Both the position numbers and the translations under genes were made by a program. Of a stretch of 59,598 bases of DNA, positions 37,293 to 48,215 are shown in pieces. The DNA is from Psychromonas sp. B3M02 (GTDB taxonomy: Bacteria; Pseudomonadota; Gammaproteobacteria; Enterobacterales; Psychromonadaceae), in assembly GCF_003318165.1 (NCBI RefSeq), contig NZ_QOCB01000126.1:1-59598 (forward strand), given 5' to 3'. Position 1 is the first letter of the stretch. Each line of letters starts with the position of its first letter. The notes under the pieces were generated by a model. That model was not told the DNA's origin, searched no databases, and saw only the letters and a list, made by a program, of their open reading frames with translations.

Positions 37293-38579
37293 TTACTTCT
37301 CATTCTCACGTGCAATGGCACGGTAAGCGATATCATTACGATGGAACATACCATCCCAATTAATCTGTTTAGTTAGCTCATAAGCCTTCTGTTGCGCTTC
37401 TGTCACCGTATTACCTAGTGCTGTAGCACATAGTACACGACCACCACTTGTTACCACTTGCCCGTCTTTTTCTGCAGTACCTGCATGGAACACTTTCAAG
37501 CCTTCCGTTGCTGCTGGAATACCAGAGATAACATGACCTTTAGTGTAATCAGCCGGATAACCGCCTGCTGCCAATACCACACCAATAGCTGCACGTGTAT
37601 CAAACTCAGCAACCATACCATCTAGTTCACCGTTCACACCGGCTAAACATAGCGTTACGATATCCGACTTCATACGTAGCATAATAGGTTGTGTTTCTGG
37701 GTCTCCAAAACGACAGTTGTATTCAATCACTTTAGGTGTTCCATCTGCCATGATCATCAGACCCGCATAAAGGAAACCAGTGTAAGTATTACCTTCTAAT
37801 GCCATGCCTTTTACCGTCGGACAGATAACTAAATCCATAATACGATCATGCATCTCTTGGGTTACCACAGGAGCAGGAGAGTAAGCGCCCATCCCACCTG
37901 TGTTTGGACCTGTATCACCGTCACCAACACGTTTGTGATCTTGGCTGGTTGCCATTGGTACAATGTTTTCACCGTCTACCATAACAATAAACGACGCTTC
38001 TTCACCATCAAGAAACTCTTCGATCACCACACGGTGTCCAGCTTCACCAAAGGCATTACCCGCTAACATATCTTGAATCGCATCTTCAGCTTCTTGTAAC
38101 GTCATCGCTACAATTACGCCTTTACCAGCAGCAAGACCATCGGCTTTAATAACAATAGGTGCGCCCTTTTCACGAACATAAGCCAAAGCAGGCTCAATTT
38201 CAGTAAAGTTTTCGTACCAAGCCGTTGGAATATCATGACGCGCTAAAAAGTCTTTAGTGAAGGCTTTAGAGCCTTCTAACTGTGCTGCGCCTTTAGTAGG
38301 GCCGAAACACGCTAATTTTGCTTCACGGAAAGCATCGACCACACCAATGACTAAAGGTGCTTCAGGGCCAACAATAGTTAGCTCTACATTATTTTCTTGA
38401 GCAAAAGCCACCAATGCATCGATATCTTCTACGCCAATATCAACGTTAGAAACTTTATCTTCCAGTGCGCTACCTGCATTACCAGGAGCAACAAACACAT
38501 TTTTAACTTCAGGGTTTTGTGCCGCTTTCCATGCTAATGCATGCTCACGACCGCCATTACCAATAATCAGTACATTCAT
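37293..38579 (-). CDS. purD: Phosphoribosylamine-glycine ligase
   Basis: GAR synthetase, second step of purine synthesis. 428 aa. N-domain starts [21 protein letters not shown]-grasp region [18 protein letters not shown] and [40 protein letters not shown] binds substrate and [12 protein letters not shown] holds metal ligands. It lies downstream of purH on the same strand, separated by 310 bp that contains a palindromic repeat. Confidence 0.97.
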   Translation of the reverse strand: MNVLIIGNGGREHALAWKAAQNPEVKNVFVAPGNAGSALEDKVSNVDIGVEDIDALVAFAQENNVELTIVGPEAPLVIGVVDAFREAKLACFGPTKGAAQLEGSKAFTKDFLARHDIPTAWYENFTEIEPALAYVREKGAPIVIKADGLAAGKGVIVAMTLQEAEDAIQDMLAGNAFGEAGHRVVIEEFLDGEEASFIVMVDGENIVPMATSQDHKRVGDGDTGPNTGGMGAYSPAPVVTQEMHDRIMDLVICPTVKGMALEGNTYTGFLYAGLMIMADGTPKVIEYNCRFGDPETQPIMLRMKSDIVTLCLAGVNGELDGMVAEFDTRAAIGVVLAAGGYPADYTKGHVISGIPAATEGLKVFHAGTAEKDGQVVTSGGRVLCATALGNTVTEAQQKAYELTKQINWDGMFHRNDIAYRAIARENEK

Positions 38580-38783
38580 TCGTTTTCCTCACGTAAGACA
38601 GTCCGTCGCTATTTAATGCTATTTCAGCGTCAAAAGTACTCATTTAGCGCGCTAAACTCCGTGCTTTTTCCTGAACTAACACTAAATTGCTTAGTTCTGA
38701 CTTACTGCAATTATTCAAAAGACTAAAAGTTAATTATGTTTTAAAAGATTTTAAAACATAAGAACAGTTAACTCATTAATTTG

Positions 38784-38886
38784 TTATATCAACATCTGTT
38801 AGTTCGAAGTCAAGGAAAAGGCGCGGAGCTTGCAACTGCAAGTGAGCACCTTTGACGCAGAGACGAACCTACAAACTAAGATATAA
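38784..38886. repeat. Palindromic extragenic element between purH and purD
   Basis: About 103 bp bounded by TTATATC (38784-38790) and GATATAA (38880-38886). Imperfect similarity of the two halves continues inward (TTAGTTCG against CGAACCT...AA). The centre has the palindrome CTTGCAACTGCAAG (38829-38842). It would form a long cruciform or an RNA hairpin within a purHD transcript. It is GC-richer than its surroundings and looks like a dispersed repeat unit, unrelated to the window-end repeat. Confidence 0.6.
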
Positions 38887-38889
38887 AGA

Positions 38890-40482
38890 TTAATGGCGGA
38901 AGTGACGCATTCCTGTGAATACCATTGCCATGTTGTGCTCATCAGCAGCCGCGATCACTTCGTCATCACGCATAGAACCACCAGGTTGAATTACACAGCT
39001 AATACCCGCTTCAGCAGCGGCATCAATACCGTCACGGAATGGGAAGAATGCATCAGAGGCCATTACAGAACCTTCTACAACTAAATTTTCATCTGCTGCT
39101 TTAATACCTGCAATTTTAGCACTGTAAACACGGCTCATTTGACCTGCGCCTACACCTACTGTTGTACTGTTTTTAACGTATACAATAGCGTTTGATTTAA
39201 CAAATTTAGCTACTTTCCAGCTAAACAGTAAATCACTCATTTCTGATTCTGTTGGTTGACGTTTAGATACCACTTTCAGGTCGTCTATACCTACCATGCC
39301 TTGGTCGCGATCTTGTACTAATAAACCACCGTTAACACGTTTGATGTCAAACTCAGTCGTTTGCGTAGCCCATTCACCACACTCTAATAAACGTAGATTC
39401 TTTTTCGTCGCAACGATTTCTGCAGCTTCTTTGCTAACAGAAGGTGCGATAATCACCTCAACAAATTGACGAGAAGTAATTGCTTCAGCTGTTACTGCAT
39501 CTAGCTCGCGGTTAAACGCGATAATGCCACCAAATGCTGATGTAGGGTCTGTTTTGTAAGCACCTTCATAAGCATCAAGAATAGTGCCTGCAACAGCAAC
39601 ACCACATGGGTTTGCATGTTTAACGATCACACAAGCTGGCTCAGAGAATTCTTTAACACATTCTAACGCAGCATCAGTATCTGCAATGTTGTTGTAAGAT
39701 AATGCTTTACCTTGTAACTGTGTCGCCGTTGAAACAGAGGCTTCTTGAATGTTATTTTCAACATAGAAAGCTGCTGCTTGATGAGAGTTTTCACCGTAGC
39801 GCATATCTTGTTTTTTCTGGAATTGAGCGTTGAACGTACGTGGGAATTTAGATTCCTCATCGCCTTCATTATTCTCGCCGTAAGTTGGAACCATAGTACC
39901 GAAGTAGTTAGCAATCATACCGTCGTATTGCGCAGTGTGCTCATAAGCAGCAATCGCTAAATCAAAACGTGTTTTGTAAACTAAGCTTCCATCATTTTCA
40001 TTCATTTCAGATAGAATGCGACCGTAGTCAGAAGCGTTTACAACAATAGCAACATCTTTATGATTTTTTGCAGCAGCACGTACCATAGTTGGTCCGCCGA
40101 TATCGATGTTTTCGATTGCGTCTTCTAACTTACAGTCTGGGTTTGCTACTGTTGCTGCGAATGGGTATAAGTTAACTACTACCATATCAATCGCTTGAAT
40201 GTCATTGCTTGCCATAATATCTTCATCGATACCGCGACGAGCAAGAATGCCACCGTGAATTTTAGGATGTAAAGTTTTAACACGTCCGTCCATCATTTCT
40301 GGAAAACCAGTGTAATCAGAAACTTCTGTCACTTTAATGTTATTTTCTGCAAGTAATTTACAGGTACCGCCCGTTGATAAAATATCAACCCCTTTGTCGG
40401 CTAATTCACGTGCAAATTCTACAATACCAGTTTTATCAGAAACACTGATCAGTGCTCGTTTAATCGTTCGGCTATTTTCCAT
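38890..40482 (-). CDS. purH: Bifunctional AICAR formyltransferase/IMP cyclohydrolase
   Basis: Last two steps of IMP synthesis. 530 aa. The N-terminal IMP cyclohydrolase (MGS-like) domain spans about 1-200: [43 protein letters not shown]. The C-terminal formyltransferase has [30 protein letters not shown] with the catalytic Lys-His pair, and ends with [15 protein letters not shown]...MRHFRH. Upstream gene of the pur pair. Confidence 0.97.
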   Translation of the reverse strand: MENSRTIKRALISVSDKTGIVEFARELADKGVDILSTGGTCKLLAENNIKVTEVSDYTGFPEMMDGRVKTLHPKIHGGILARRGIDEDIMASNDIQAIDMVVVNLYPFAATVANPDCKLEDAIENIDIGGPTMVRAAAKNHKDVAIVVNASDYGRILSEMNENDGSLVYKTRFDLAIAAYEHTAQYDGMIANYFGTMVPTYGENNEGDEESKFPRTFNAQFQKKQDMRYGENSHQAAAFYVENNIQEASVSTATQLQGKALSYNNIADTDAALECVKEFSEPACVIVKHANPCGVAVAGTILDAYEGAYKTDPTSAFGGIIAFNRELDAVTAEAITSRQFVEVIIAPSVSKEAAEIVATKKNLRLLECGEWATQTTEFDIKRVNGGLLVQDRDQGMVGIDDLKVVSKRQPTESEMSDLLFSWKVAKFVKSNAIVYVKNSTTVGVGAGQMSRVYSAKIAGIKAADENLVVEGSVMASDAFFPFRDGIDAAAEAGISCVIQPGGSMRDDEVIAAADEHNMAMVFTGMRHFRH

Positions 40483-40503
40483 TATCTTTCACATTCCTCG
40501 GTT

Positions 40504-40526
40504 AATGTTTTCATCGGTGAAACATT
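40504..40526. promoter_or_regulatory. Dyad upstream of purH
   Basis: AATGTTTTCATCGGTGAAACATT is nearly a perfect inverted repeat, 22 bp upstream of the purH start. It does not fit the PurR consensus well; it could be an operator or a 5' leader hairpin. Confidence 0.35.
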
Positions 40527-40654
40527 CAATTGATTGGTTTTTCCAAAAAGTTGAACTTGCGCGCATTCTACCCGAATCGGAAGCATTTTATTCACTTTGT
40601 TAAATAAAAAAGCAAAAAAATATCGGAATTGTCCCGAGTAACCATAAAAGTAGA

Positions 40655-41152
40655 TTAGGATCCAATCGTATAGAGGTAGCTAGCGATACCTCGACAGGTT
40701 ACTTCTTTAGTTTTTTGAAAGTTTAATGCACTCATTAATTGCATATTTAGATGGTTTTTTTGCGATATGACGGTTTGTAAGCCAGGTAATTGATACAAGG
40801 AGATTAATTGTTCAACCAACAAAGTTAAAGTAGGCAGTAGATCTTGATGTTCATGAAAGTCAGGTAATAAACGCAGAATAAAAGAGGGTTCAATTTGTTG
40901 ATCAACAAAGCAGTCCTGTAAACCAGTGCAACCAATCACAAGCCCACTTTTAACACATTGTATTGCATACATTTTATGCTTTTTATTATTAAGTAATGTA
41001 TCAAAACAATCACTGGCTTGCTGTTCAGATAACACGCCAGTGATACTGTATTTCATACACAATGGATGCTGTACCAATTGTACAAAGTCTTGTTTGTCTT
41101 CGGCGGTAAAAGGACGAACGCTGAGTTGCTGATGTTCAATAAACAAAGACAT
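40655..41152 (-). CDS. GNAT-family acetyltransferase (RimJ/RimL-like)
   Basis: 165 aa. The N-terminus LSVRPFTAEDKQDFVQLV and the core strand LVIGCTGLQDCF follow the RimJ/RimL-type GNAT layout. The acetyl-CoA loop is less clear than usual (the segment around LLPDFHEHQDLLPTLTLLVEQL). Substrate unknown. Monocistronic, upstream of hemE on the same strand in the opposite operon sense. Confidence 0.7.
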   Translation of the reverse strand: MSLFIEHQQLSVRPFTAEDKQDFVQLVQHPLCMKYSITGVLSEQQASDCFDTLLNNKKHKMYAIQCVKSGLVIGCTGLQDCFVDQQIEPSFILRLLPDFHEHQDLLPTLTLLVEQLISLYQLPGLQTVISQKNHLNMQLMSALNFQKTKEVTCRGIASYLYTIGS

Positions 41153-41250
41153 ATTAACCTCATCGATAACAAATGAGACTTCATCATATCGTTCAAAAAA
41201 TAAACAGCTAACGCTAGTGGGTTAAAAATGAGAGATCAATACAAAATAAA

Positions 41251-41272
41251 AAACATGCCGAAGCATGTTTTA
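41251..41272 (-). terminator. hemE terminator
   Basis: Stem AAAACATGC/GCATGTTTT with a minus-strand T-run, 28 bp after the hemE stop. Confidence 0.75.
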
Positions 41273-41299
41273 TAAGGTCAATCTACACAGCGTTTATGC

Positions 41300-42364
41300 T
41301 TACTGATGGTAAGGTGCGCTTAACTCATGTACCGCATCAACAAACACTTTGGCATTTTCTGGCGGTACATCTAAATGAATACCGTGGCCTAAATTAAACA
41401 CATGTCCAGTCCCTTTACCGTAACCTTCCAAGATGGTTGCCACCTCTTCACGAATACGCTCAGGTGATGCATATAACATGGATGGATCCATATTACCTTG
41501 AAGCGCAACACGTGAGCCGACACGTGCTCTTGCTTCTTTAATATCGATAGTCCAATCTAAACCTATACCATCACAGCCTGTATCAGCGATCTTCTCGATC
41601 CATTGACCACCATTCTTAGTAAATAGAGTAACAGGCACTTTCTGTCCTTCATGGTTACGGATTAAACCATCAACAATTTTATGCATATATTGTAATGAGA
41701 AATCTTGGTAATCACGTGGCGATAAAATACCACCCCAAGTATCAAACACCATCACCGACTGTGCGCCCGCTTTAATTTGTGCATTAAGGTAGCTGACCAC
41801 TGAATCTGCTAACTTATCCAATAAAGTATGTAATATTTGTGGCTCAGCAAAAGCCATCTTTTTAATTTTAGTGAAGAATTTTGAACCGCTGCCTTCAATC
41901 ATATAAGTCGCTAATGTCCAAGGGCTACCTGAGAAACCAATTAATGGCACTTCACCTTTTAAGTCGCGACGAATGGTACGAACTGCATTCATTACATATT
42001 GAAGCTCACCTTCAGGATCCGGCATGATTAAGTTATCAACATCTTTTTTACAGCGAATAGGACGCTCAAATTTAGGACCTTCTCCTTCCGAGAAATATAA
42101 ACCTAAGCCCATAGCATCTGGGATAGTTAAAATATCGGAAAACAAAATAGCGGCATCAAGGTCAAAACGACGGAGCGGTTGTAACGTTACTTCACAGGCG
42201 AGATCAGCACTACGACATAGCGACATAAAGTCACCAGCTTGCGCACGAGTCGCTTTATATTCAGGTAGATAGCGTCCAGCTTGACGCATCATCCAGACAG
42301 GCGTTTTATCTACTTGTTTCTTTAATAAAGCACGAAGATAGCGATCGTTTTTTAAATCTGTCAT
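41300..42364 (-). CDS. hemE: Uroporphyrinogen decarboxylase
   Basis: Haem pathway: decarboxylates uroporphyrinogen III to coproporphyrinogen III. 354 aa. The N-terminal signature [20 protein letters not shown] contains the substrate-binding Arg residues. The catalytic Asp is in [14 protein letters not shown], and [16 protein letters not shown] is present. C-terminal [15 protein letters not shown]. Follows nudC on the same strand, as in E. coli. Confidence 0.97.
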   Translation of the reverse strand: MTDLKNDRYLRALLKKQVDKTPVWMMRQAGRYLPEYKATRAQAGDFMSLCRSADLACEVTLQPLRRFDLDAAILFSDILTIPDAMGLGLYFSEGEGPKFERPIRCKKDVDNLIMPDPEGELQYVMNAVRTIRRDLKGEVPLIGFSGSPWTLATYMIEGSGSKFFTKIKKMAFAEPQILHTLLDKLADSVVSYLNAQIKAGAQSVMVFDTWGGILSPRDYQDFSLQYMHKIVDGLIRNHEGQKVPVTLFTKNGGQWIEKIADTGCDGIGLDWTIDIKEARARVGSRVALQGNMDPSMLYASPERIREEVATILEGYGKGTGHVFNLGHGIHLDVPPENAKVFVDAVHELSAPYHQ

Positions 42365-42493
42365 TAGTAACCTTTTCTATTTTAGCTATTGATAGCTTTT
42401 ACACAGCAATTATTAATTGTTGATAGAATATACCTTTTTAAATTTCAAAAATGAATTTGGTATTACCTATCACTTCGATACCTAAGCTCTAGC

Positions 42494-43300
42494 TTAACGA
42501 CATCGCTTTATTGTTTTCTCAATTAATTTTCGCGCAATTGTGCCATGCTTTGGAACGATTGGTAAGTTATCAATATCATACCAATTGGCTTCTACTAACT
42601 CATGTGGGTCAACCACTATCTCACCAGAAGCATAATCAGCGATAAAGCCCATCATTAATGAATGAGGAAATGGCCAAGGTTGACTGCTTACATATTGAAT
42701 GTTTTTCACCTTTAACCCAACTTCTTCAAAGACCTCTCGCTCTACACAAGCTTCTAGGCTTTCCCCTGCTTCAGTAAACCCAGCCAAAGTGGTATAAACA
42801 GGGTAATTATCTTTATGGTGACGACTATGTAATGCTAATAATATTTTTTTCTTATGACGAATAGCAACAATGATACAAGGCGATACTCTAGGGTAAGCAC
42901 GATGTTGACAGTGATAACACTTCATTGCAATTTCCCAATCAATGGGATTCATTTTTTGCCCACATTGCCCACAAAATTGATGGGTTTTATAAAACAGGCT
43001 AATTTGGAAGGCGCGCCCTGCCATATCAAAAAACAGATCCTCAACACGGCCTAATAAAGAACGTAGACCGACATATTCTCCGATCCCAACATCAAGGGGT
43101 TCTGGTAAATCGACAAGATAACAAGGCTGTTCTTTATACTGACCTAATAATCGTTTATTTTCAGTTATACCATCGGGAAAAGGTAATTCACTGACGCACC
43201 CAAAAGGGATGAAATCACCTTTATCTAGGGCAACTAACTTACCTTGCGATAAGATAAACCACCATGCGCTCTCATCTTCTTTTGTATTCACTTCTGCCAT
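42494..43300 (-). CDS. nudC: NAD(+) diphosphatase / NAD-capped RNA hydrolase
   Basis: Nudix enzyme that cleaves NADH and removes NAD caps from RNA. Zinc site CGQCGQKM...MKCYHCQ. Nudix box GFTEAGESLEACVEREVFEE followed by VGL, and the NudC-specific SQPWPFPHSLM (SQPWPFPxS motif) at about 220. I chose the ATG at 43300 (MAEVNTKEDE) with AAGAG upstream; the longer frame to 43351 starts with an unlikely Cys-rich stretch. About 268 aa. Lies between rsd (divergent) and hemE. Confidence 0.93.
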   Translation of the reverse strand: MAEVNTKEDESAWWFILSQGKLVALDKGDFIPFGCVSELPFPDGITENKRLLGQYKEQPCYLVDLPEPLDVGIGEYVGLRSLLGRVEDLFFDMAGRAFQISLFYKTHQFCGQCGQKMNPIDWEIAMKCYHCQHRAYPRVSPCIIVAIRHKKKILLALHSRHHKDNYPVYTTLAGFTEAGESLEACVEREVFEEVGLKVKNIQYVSSQPWPFPHSLMMGFIADYASGEIVVDPHELVEANWYDIDNLPIVPKHGTIARKLIEKTIKRCR

Positions 43301-43582
43301 AAATCTACTCTTGTTCAAATCCATCAACATAATGCAACATAGCATAGTCATTAAACAAGTCTGCGCAATACCAATTTGTTAGCAAAAAACATCAAATAAA
43401 TGTAGCCATCACTCTCATTATAGGCAATCATAGAAGCACCTATAAATAAATATTTTTTGCCCTTTTACATTGGGCAGAAGTTCACAGTAATTAGTCAGTG
43501 GGTTGTGTAAACTGAATGGCGATTAATATTCAGTTGTTTATTAACCTAAGTCATTGATGACGATTCGCTTACAGGAGGTTTT

Positions 43583-44056
43583 ATGCTTAACAAACTAAAA
43601 CAAGCAAAAGAAGAATGGGGTGGCACACTGTCTATCTTAGATAACTGGTTGGATGAACGACAGATACTGGTTATTTTATATTGTAAACTAGCAGGCTTAC
43701 CTCCTTACCAACAAGAGAAACGCTGCTTACCAGAACAAGCGGTTATTACTGAGTTTTGCCAAGTATTATTAGACTATGCTTCCACTGGTCATTTTGAAAT
43801 TTATGAGCAAATCATTGAAAAATCCAAGTTGGATGGTGAAGAGAATCTAAAAATAGCGCAAGAGCTTTACGCTAAAATAAACAGTACAACAGATACTGCG
43901 CTCAACTTTAATGATACCTATGCAGAAAATGCATCGGATCAGACTTTATTGAACTTTGATCATGACCTTTCAGAATTAGGGCAAGTGATGGAAAGTCGGT
44001 TTGAACGTGAAGATAAGCTATTAGAGGTTGTACACTTACACCACACCTTTGCATGA
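43583..44056 (+). CDS. rsd: Regulator of sigma D (Rsd/AlgQ family)
   Basis: 157-aa helical anti-sigma-70 factor. The N-terminal WGGTLSILDNWLDERQILVI and the LCxLAG-like segment (YCKLAGLPPYQ) are family hallmarks. AGGAGG gives a strong ribosome site. Divergent from nudC-hemE, the same cluster as in E. coli. It sequesters the housekeeping sigma factor in stationary phase in known members. Confidence 0.93.
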   Translation: MLNKLKQAKEEWGGTLSILDNWLDERQILVILYCKLAGLPPYQQEKRCLPEQAVITEFCQVLLDYASTGHFEIYEQIIEKSKLDGEENLKIAQELYAKINSTTDTALNFNDTYAENASDQTLLNFDHDLSELGQVMESRFEREDKLLEVVHLHHTFA

Positions 44057-44152
44057 TAGTACTGTTCAAGATTATCTATTCTATTAAGTATCAATTAAGC
44101 TAAAAGCCTCGTTTTAGCTTGATTGATTATCAACTTAACTGTCTTATATTTT

Positions 44153-44494
44153 TTATAAATAAGGTACTTGAGAATCCAAACTGTTTTTAACTAACAGAAA
44201 ATATTCTTTAATAAACTCTATTTGCTCCTGAGTTGCTCTATGCTCCCAACACTTCCCTAGTATTTGCTCGATATCTTCAACTAGCTTATCTCCTTCTGCC
44301 ACCACCATTAAACGGGTTTCATTGCTTAATTGCGATTGTTGCTGGCAAAAAGTCATCAGCAATTGTGAAGCTTGGTCTAAGACAATATCTGCAATTACCT
44401 CACCACTGGCAGGTTTAGCGCTATCTTCAAATATACTTAAATTATCAGCAAAATAACCGATGCATGCATCATAGGCATCACTTTTTAATAACAT
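44153..44494 (-). CDS. DUF3802-like hypothetical protein
   Basis: 113-aa, all-helical acidic protein. I associate it with DUF3802, a family of vibrio and shewanella proteins of this length, by the N-terminal SDAYDACIGYFADNLSIFE pattern, but only tentatively. No motif and no signal peptide. Convergent with rsd. Function unknown. Confidence 0.6.
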   Translation of the reverse strand: MLLKSDAYDACIGYFADNLSIFEDSAKPASGEVIADIVLDQASQLLMTFCQQQSQLSNETRLMVVAEGDKLVEDIEQILGKCWEHRATQEQIEFIKEYFLLVKNSLDSQVPYL

Positions 44495-44519
44495 AACTTC
44501 TGTTCTCTAGTTGATACTT

Positions 44520-44556
44520 ATCATGCTTAATAAGGCATTCACCTATTAAGCATGAT
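44520..44556. terminator. Hairpin after mepM
   Basis: Long stem ATCATGCTTAATA/TATTAAGCATGAT between the mepM stop and the DUF3802-like start. No T-run, so it may be an attenuator or processing hairpin. Confidence 0.5.
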
Positions 44557-44566
44557 ATAAATTTAA

Positions 44567-45895
44567 TTACAGCTCACCCATTTCACGTAACGATAAATCA
44601 CGACGTTTATTAAAGGCTTTACGCTCTTTTTCAGGTACCTTTTGTGATAGCGGTAAATTCACCTTCATTGCATCAACAGGCTTATTGTAAACATGGAACT
44701 CATAATGTAGATGTGCCCCCGTTGAACGGCCAGTATTACCAGATTTAGCAATCAGCTTACCCATCTCTACACGCTGCCCTTTACGCACTAATATTTTACT
44801 TAGGTGTAAGAAACGTGTGGTGTATTTACGGCCATGTTTAATCACGATGTAGTTACCAGCTGCAGGGTGGTAACCAGCTCGAACTACAACACCATCACCC
44901 GTTGCATAAACATTAGTCCCAACAGGGACTGCAAAGTCAGTTCCGTTATGTGGGCTAATACGCTTAGTAATTGGGTGTAATCGACGCGGGTTGAAGCGAG
45001 AACTAATTCTTGGGTGCCCATTAACTGGGTAACGACGGTAAGCTTTAGTTAAACCTTTTCCATCTTTATCGTAATAACGACCGTCTTCATTTAAGAAGGC
45101 GGTGTAGTTACGCGACTTTGTTTTAATGATGACCGCCAACACCTCACTATCAAAACTATAAGCGCCTTCAATATATTGTTTAGCGACTAACACATGAAAG
45201 GTATCACCCGCACGTAATTGACGGTTGAAATCAAATTGATCCTGTAACGCACCGGAAATTTGCTGAATTTGGCTAGCCGATAATCCACTTTTTTTTGCAC
45301 TAACGTAAAAGCTGCCAGTCACACTGCCCTGGTAGAAGCTATTACGCCATTCGCCCTTTTTTATATCTAACTTTGATGCATAAGCACCATCCTTTAATAC
45401 AAAACTCAAAGTATTTGCGCGATCAATAATAACCTTTAACGCTAATAACTGATTATCAGGGCTAATTAATAGTTGTACTTCTTGGCCTGGTAATAAATTC
45501 GCTAAACGAAGATATTCCGTATCGGCTTCTAGCAACTCTTGCAACACAGCCGCAGATATCCCCTCATCGGAAAAAATCTCACTCAGTGTGTCACCTGCTG
45601 AAATGGTTTTTTGAACTTCTCGGTTACCAGAGAACTCAGGAAATAACTTATCAGCAGCAGGAGTCACCGTATCAAGAGGCTCTGCAAGGGCAAGGTCCGC
45701 TTTAGTAGTTTCACTGGTTGGCAAGACTAACTCACGCTTAATTTTTTTATTTTTATCCCCATGAGCGGGAATTAAACTGATGATAAGTAAGAAAAGAAAT
45801 AGCGAAATAACTATCCAAAAATGCAGACGAGGCAAGTTATTAATGAAGAAAAGCGCTTTTTTAAACATGATTTTACATTGAAGCAATAAAGGCAT
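44567..45895 (-). CDS. mepM: Murein DD-endopeptidase MepM-like (M23 metallopeptidase)
   Basis: Cell-wall hydrolase that cuts peptide cross-links during growth. An N-terminal membrane anchor (about residues 24-43, after NNLPRLH, a MepM hallmark) precedes an OapA/LysM-like domain (ISAGDTLSEIFSDEGIS). The C-terminal M23 domain has the zinc ligands in RISPHNGTDFAVPVG and GAHLHYEFHV. 442 aa from the first ATG; an alternative ATG at 45868 starts MFKKALFF. Located upstream of and divergent from metK. Confidence 0.92.
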   Translation of the reverse strand: MPLLLQCKIMFKKALFFINNLPRLHFWIVISLFLFLLIISLIPAHGDKNKKIKRELVLPTSETTKADLALAEPLDTVTPAADKLFPEFSGNREVQKTISAGDTLSEIFSDEGISAAVLQELLEADTEYLRLANLLPGQEVQLLISPDNQLLALKVIIDRANTLSFVLKDGAYASKLDIKKGEWRNSFYQGSVTGSFYVSAKKSGLSASQIQQISGALQDQFDFNRQLRAGDTFHVLVAKQYIEGAYSFDSEVLAVIIKTKSRNYTAFLNEDGRYYDKDGKGLTKAYRRYPVNGHPRISSRFNPRRLHPITKRISPHNGTDFAVPVGTNVYATGDGVVVRAGYHPAAGNYIVIKHGRKYTTRFLHLSKILVRKGQRVEMGKLIAKSGNTGRSTGAHLHYEFHVYNKPVDAMKVNLPLSQKVPEKERKAFNKRRDLSLREMGEL

Positions 45896-46085
45896 AAACG
45901 ATCTCGATTAGACAGGGAAAAAACATAACCGCAAAATTTAAATGGTTGCGAGTATAACCCATAGAAAAGCTATGTTTAAGACAAATAAACAGCAATTTTA
46001 TTGTCCTACGACTATTAAAGTAAGAAAACAGTTCTCAGTAAATTAAAAATAATAGGGTGTTATCCGTCACAAAAAAATGTATTAT

Positions 46086-46101
46086 AGACGTCTAGATGTA
46101 A
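46086..46101. promoter_or_regulatory. MetJ box upstream of metK
   Basis: Tandem MetJ-type octamers: AGACGTCT (perfect consensus) followed by AGATGTAA, 45-60 bp before the metK start. This predicts repression by MetJ with SAM. Confidence 0.85.
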
Positions 46102-46146
46102 AAACATCCAAATTATTTTAATTTAAATAGCCGAATAGGAGTTCAC

Positions 46147-47295
46147 ATGTCACGTGACTTATTTACTTCAGAATCAGTTTCTGAAGGTCATCCAGATAAA
46201 ATCGCCGATCAAATTTCTGATGCGGTACTTGATGCCATTTTAGAACAAGATACTAAAGCACGTGTTGCTTGTGAAACCTATGTAAAAACAGGCATGGTTA
46301 TGGTTGGTGGTGAAATCACTACTGATGCATGGGTAGACATCGAAGAGATCACACGTAAAACAGTACGTGACATTGGTTACACTAGCTCAGAAATGGGTTT
46401 TGATGCTGACTCTTGTGCAGTACTAAACGTAGTAGGTAAACAATCTCCAGACATCAACCAAGGTGTTGACCGTTCTGATCCACGTGAACAAGGTGCCGGT
46501 GACCAAGGTTTAATGTTTGGTTATGCAACTAACGAAACTGAAGTTTACATGCCTGCTCCAGTAACTTACGCACACCGCCTTGTTAAAAAACAAGCTGAAG
46601 TACGTAAAAGCGGTCAATTAGACTGGTTACGTCCAGATGCAAAAAGCCAAGTCACTTTTGCTTATGACCAAGGTAAGATTGTAGGTATCGATGCTGTTGT
46701 TTTATCAACACAACACCGTGAAGATATTAAACAATCTGACTTAGTTGAAGCAGTAATGGAAGAGATCATCAAGCCAGTGTTACCTGCAGAACTATTATCT
46801 GAACGTACTAAATTCCATATCAACCCAACTGGCCGTTTTGTTATCGGTGGTCCAGTAGGTGATTGTGGTTTAACTGGCCGTAAAATCATTGTTGATACAT
46901 ACGGTGGTACAGCACGTCACGGTGGTGGTGCATTCTCTGGTAAAGATCCATCAAAAGTTGACCGTAGTGCAGCATACGCAGCACGTTATGTAGCAAAAAA
47001 CATTGTTGCTGCCGGTCTAGCTGACCGTTGTGAAATCCAAGTATCTTATGCAATCGGTGTTGCTGAACCAACATCAATCAGCGTTGAAACATTCGGTACT
47101 GAAAAAGTAGCAAAAGGTTTAATCGTTAGCCTAGTAAGCGAACACTTTGACCTACGCCCTTACGGTTTAATCGAGATGTTAGACCTAATTAAACCTATCT
47201 ACCAAGAGACGGCTGCTTATGGTCACTTTGGTCGCGAGCAATTCCCTTGGGAATCTCTAGATAAAGTAGAAGCATTAAAAGCAGCGGCATTTTAA
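46147..47295 (+). CDS. metK: S-adenosylmethionine synthetase
   Basis: Makes SAM from methionine and ATP. 382 aa. [20 protein letters not shown] at the N-terminus carries the ATP-site His and metal Asp. [12 protein letters not shown] is the flexible-loop signature. The P-loop-like [20 protein letters not shown] is present. AGGAGT precedes the ATG. MetJ box upstream; a SprT-like gene follows after 24 bp. Confidence 0.98.
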   Translation: MSRDLFTSESVSEGHPDKIADQISDAVLDAILEQDTKARVACETYVKTGMVMVGGEITTDAWVDIEEITRKTVRDIGYTSSEMGFDADSCAVLNVVGKQSPDINQGVDRSDPREQGAGDQGLMFGYATNETEVYMPAPVTYAHRLVKKQAEVRKSGQLDWLRPDAKSQVTFAYDQGKIVGIDAVVLSTQHREDIKQSDLVEAVMEEIIKPVLPAELLSERTKFHINPTGRFVIGGPVGDCGLTGRKIIVDTYGGTARHGGGAFSGKDPSKVDRSAAYAARYVAKNIVAAGLADRCEIQVSYAIGVAEPTSISVETFGTEKVAKGLIVSLVSEHFDLRPYGLIEMLDLIKPIYQETAAYGHFGREQFPWESLDKVEALKAAAF

Positions 47296-47319
47296 TCTCA
47301 GTTTAAATACTCTAGACTA

Positions 47320-47814
47320 ATGCTTACGTTTGAAGATAAAAAAGCACTCGCAGCAAAAGGTGAAGACTGTTTCATCCTAGCCGAGTGCTTTTTTGATCGC
47401 CACTTCCCTCGACCTACCTATTACTTTAATCAACGGGGACGAAGTGCAGGTACGGCTCATCTACAAAAGAACATCATAAAGTTTAATCCAATACTCTATT
47501 CACAAAATAAACAGATATTCATTGAACAAGTGGTTGCCCATGAAATAGCGCACCTACTCACTTATCAAATGTTTGGCAAAGTAAGGCCTCATGGTAAAGA
47601 GTGGCAAGCGATTATGACACAGGTATTTAAAGTACCAGCTTCGACAACTCATCAATTAGATGTCTCCGATGTGCAGGGTAAGTTATTTACCTATCGTTGT
47701 GATTGTTCTGAGCATCAACTGACTATTCGTCGGCATAATAAAATTAAAAAAGGCACCACCTATTTATGTCGACAATGTAAATCAGCATTAATGTTCGTAG
47801 AAGCGAATAGTTAA
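47320..47814 (+). CDS. sprT: SprT family zinc metalloprotease-like protein
   Basis: 164 aa. Zinc protease motif HEIAHLLTYQMFG (HExxH), followed by a third His in VRPHGKEW. A C-terminal zinc ribbon is formed by YRCDCSEHQ and YLCRQCKSA. SprT-domain proteins are related to SPRTN, which degrades DNA-protein crosslinks, but the bacterial role is not settled. Close behind metK and probably co-transcribed. Confidence 0.88.
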   Translation: MLTFEDKKALAAKGEDCFILAECFFDRHFPRPTYYFNQRGRSAGTAHLQKNIIKFNPILYSQNKQIFIEQVVAHEIAHLLTYQMFGKVRPHGKEWQAIMTQVFKVPASTTHQLDVSDVQGKLFTYRCDCSEHQLTIRRHNKIKKGTTYLCRQCKSALMFVEANS

Positions 47815-47851
47815 AGCAGTGTATAAAATATAAGATAGTGTTCAATGTGGG

Positions 47852-48010
47852 ATTAATATTGCAGACTACTCCAACCCCCCGCCTTTATAGGCTGCAATAT
47901 TAATTTTACCAATTCACCGATGGGTGGCTTATCCCATGGTGTAGATAAACTTTCATGGAAAAGCTTATCTATCTTACTAAGCCTTGTATTGTGCGATACA
48001 CGACTTATTT
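47852..48010. other. Cluster of inverted repeats, possible structured RNA
   Basis: Four dyads in 160 bp: a perfect 13-bp pair ATTAATATTGCAG/CTGCAATATTAAT (47852-47904), CACCGATGGG/CCCATGGTG (about 47917-47943), AGATAA-CTTT/AAAG-TTATCT (about 47945-47973) and GTATTGTGCGATAC (about 47986-47999). No ORF of note. Could be a non-coding RNA or a decayed repeat element. Confidence 0.4.
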
Positions 48011-48215
48011 ACAACCTATACCAATATTGTGCGTTATCAGCATAAGTCAACGTTATAGAAAGCATAAAGAATAGGACGATTCTTATACTCTCCACAGAAA
48101 CAACGGGTTTACCACCTATTAATGACTTACTCCATTTTATGTTTCATTTTCTGGACGGGAAAACTAGTTCATAAATTCAATCAAATTAATAGCCGCTATC
48201 TCTGCCAACAACTAA

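Noticed and set aside
48060-48170. Short minus-strand frame after the Fur promoter (KWSKSLIGGKPVVS...)
   Set aside because: Opens after a stop without a start codon at a ribosome site; no family recognised. Possibly debris of a transposase or repeat.
48190-48210. RyhB identity for the Fur-controlled transcript
   Set aside because: I could not find the conserved RyhB pairing core or a T-rich terminator at a suitable distance.
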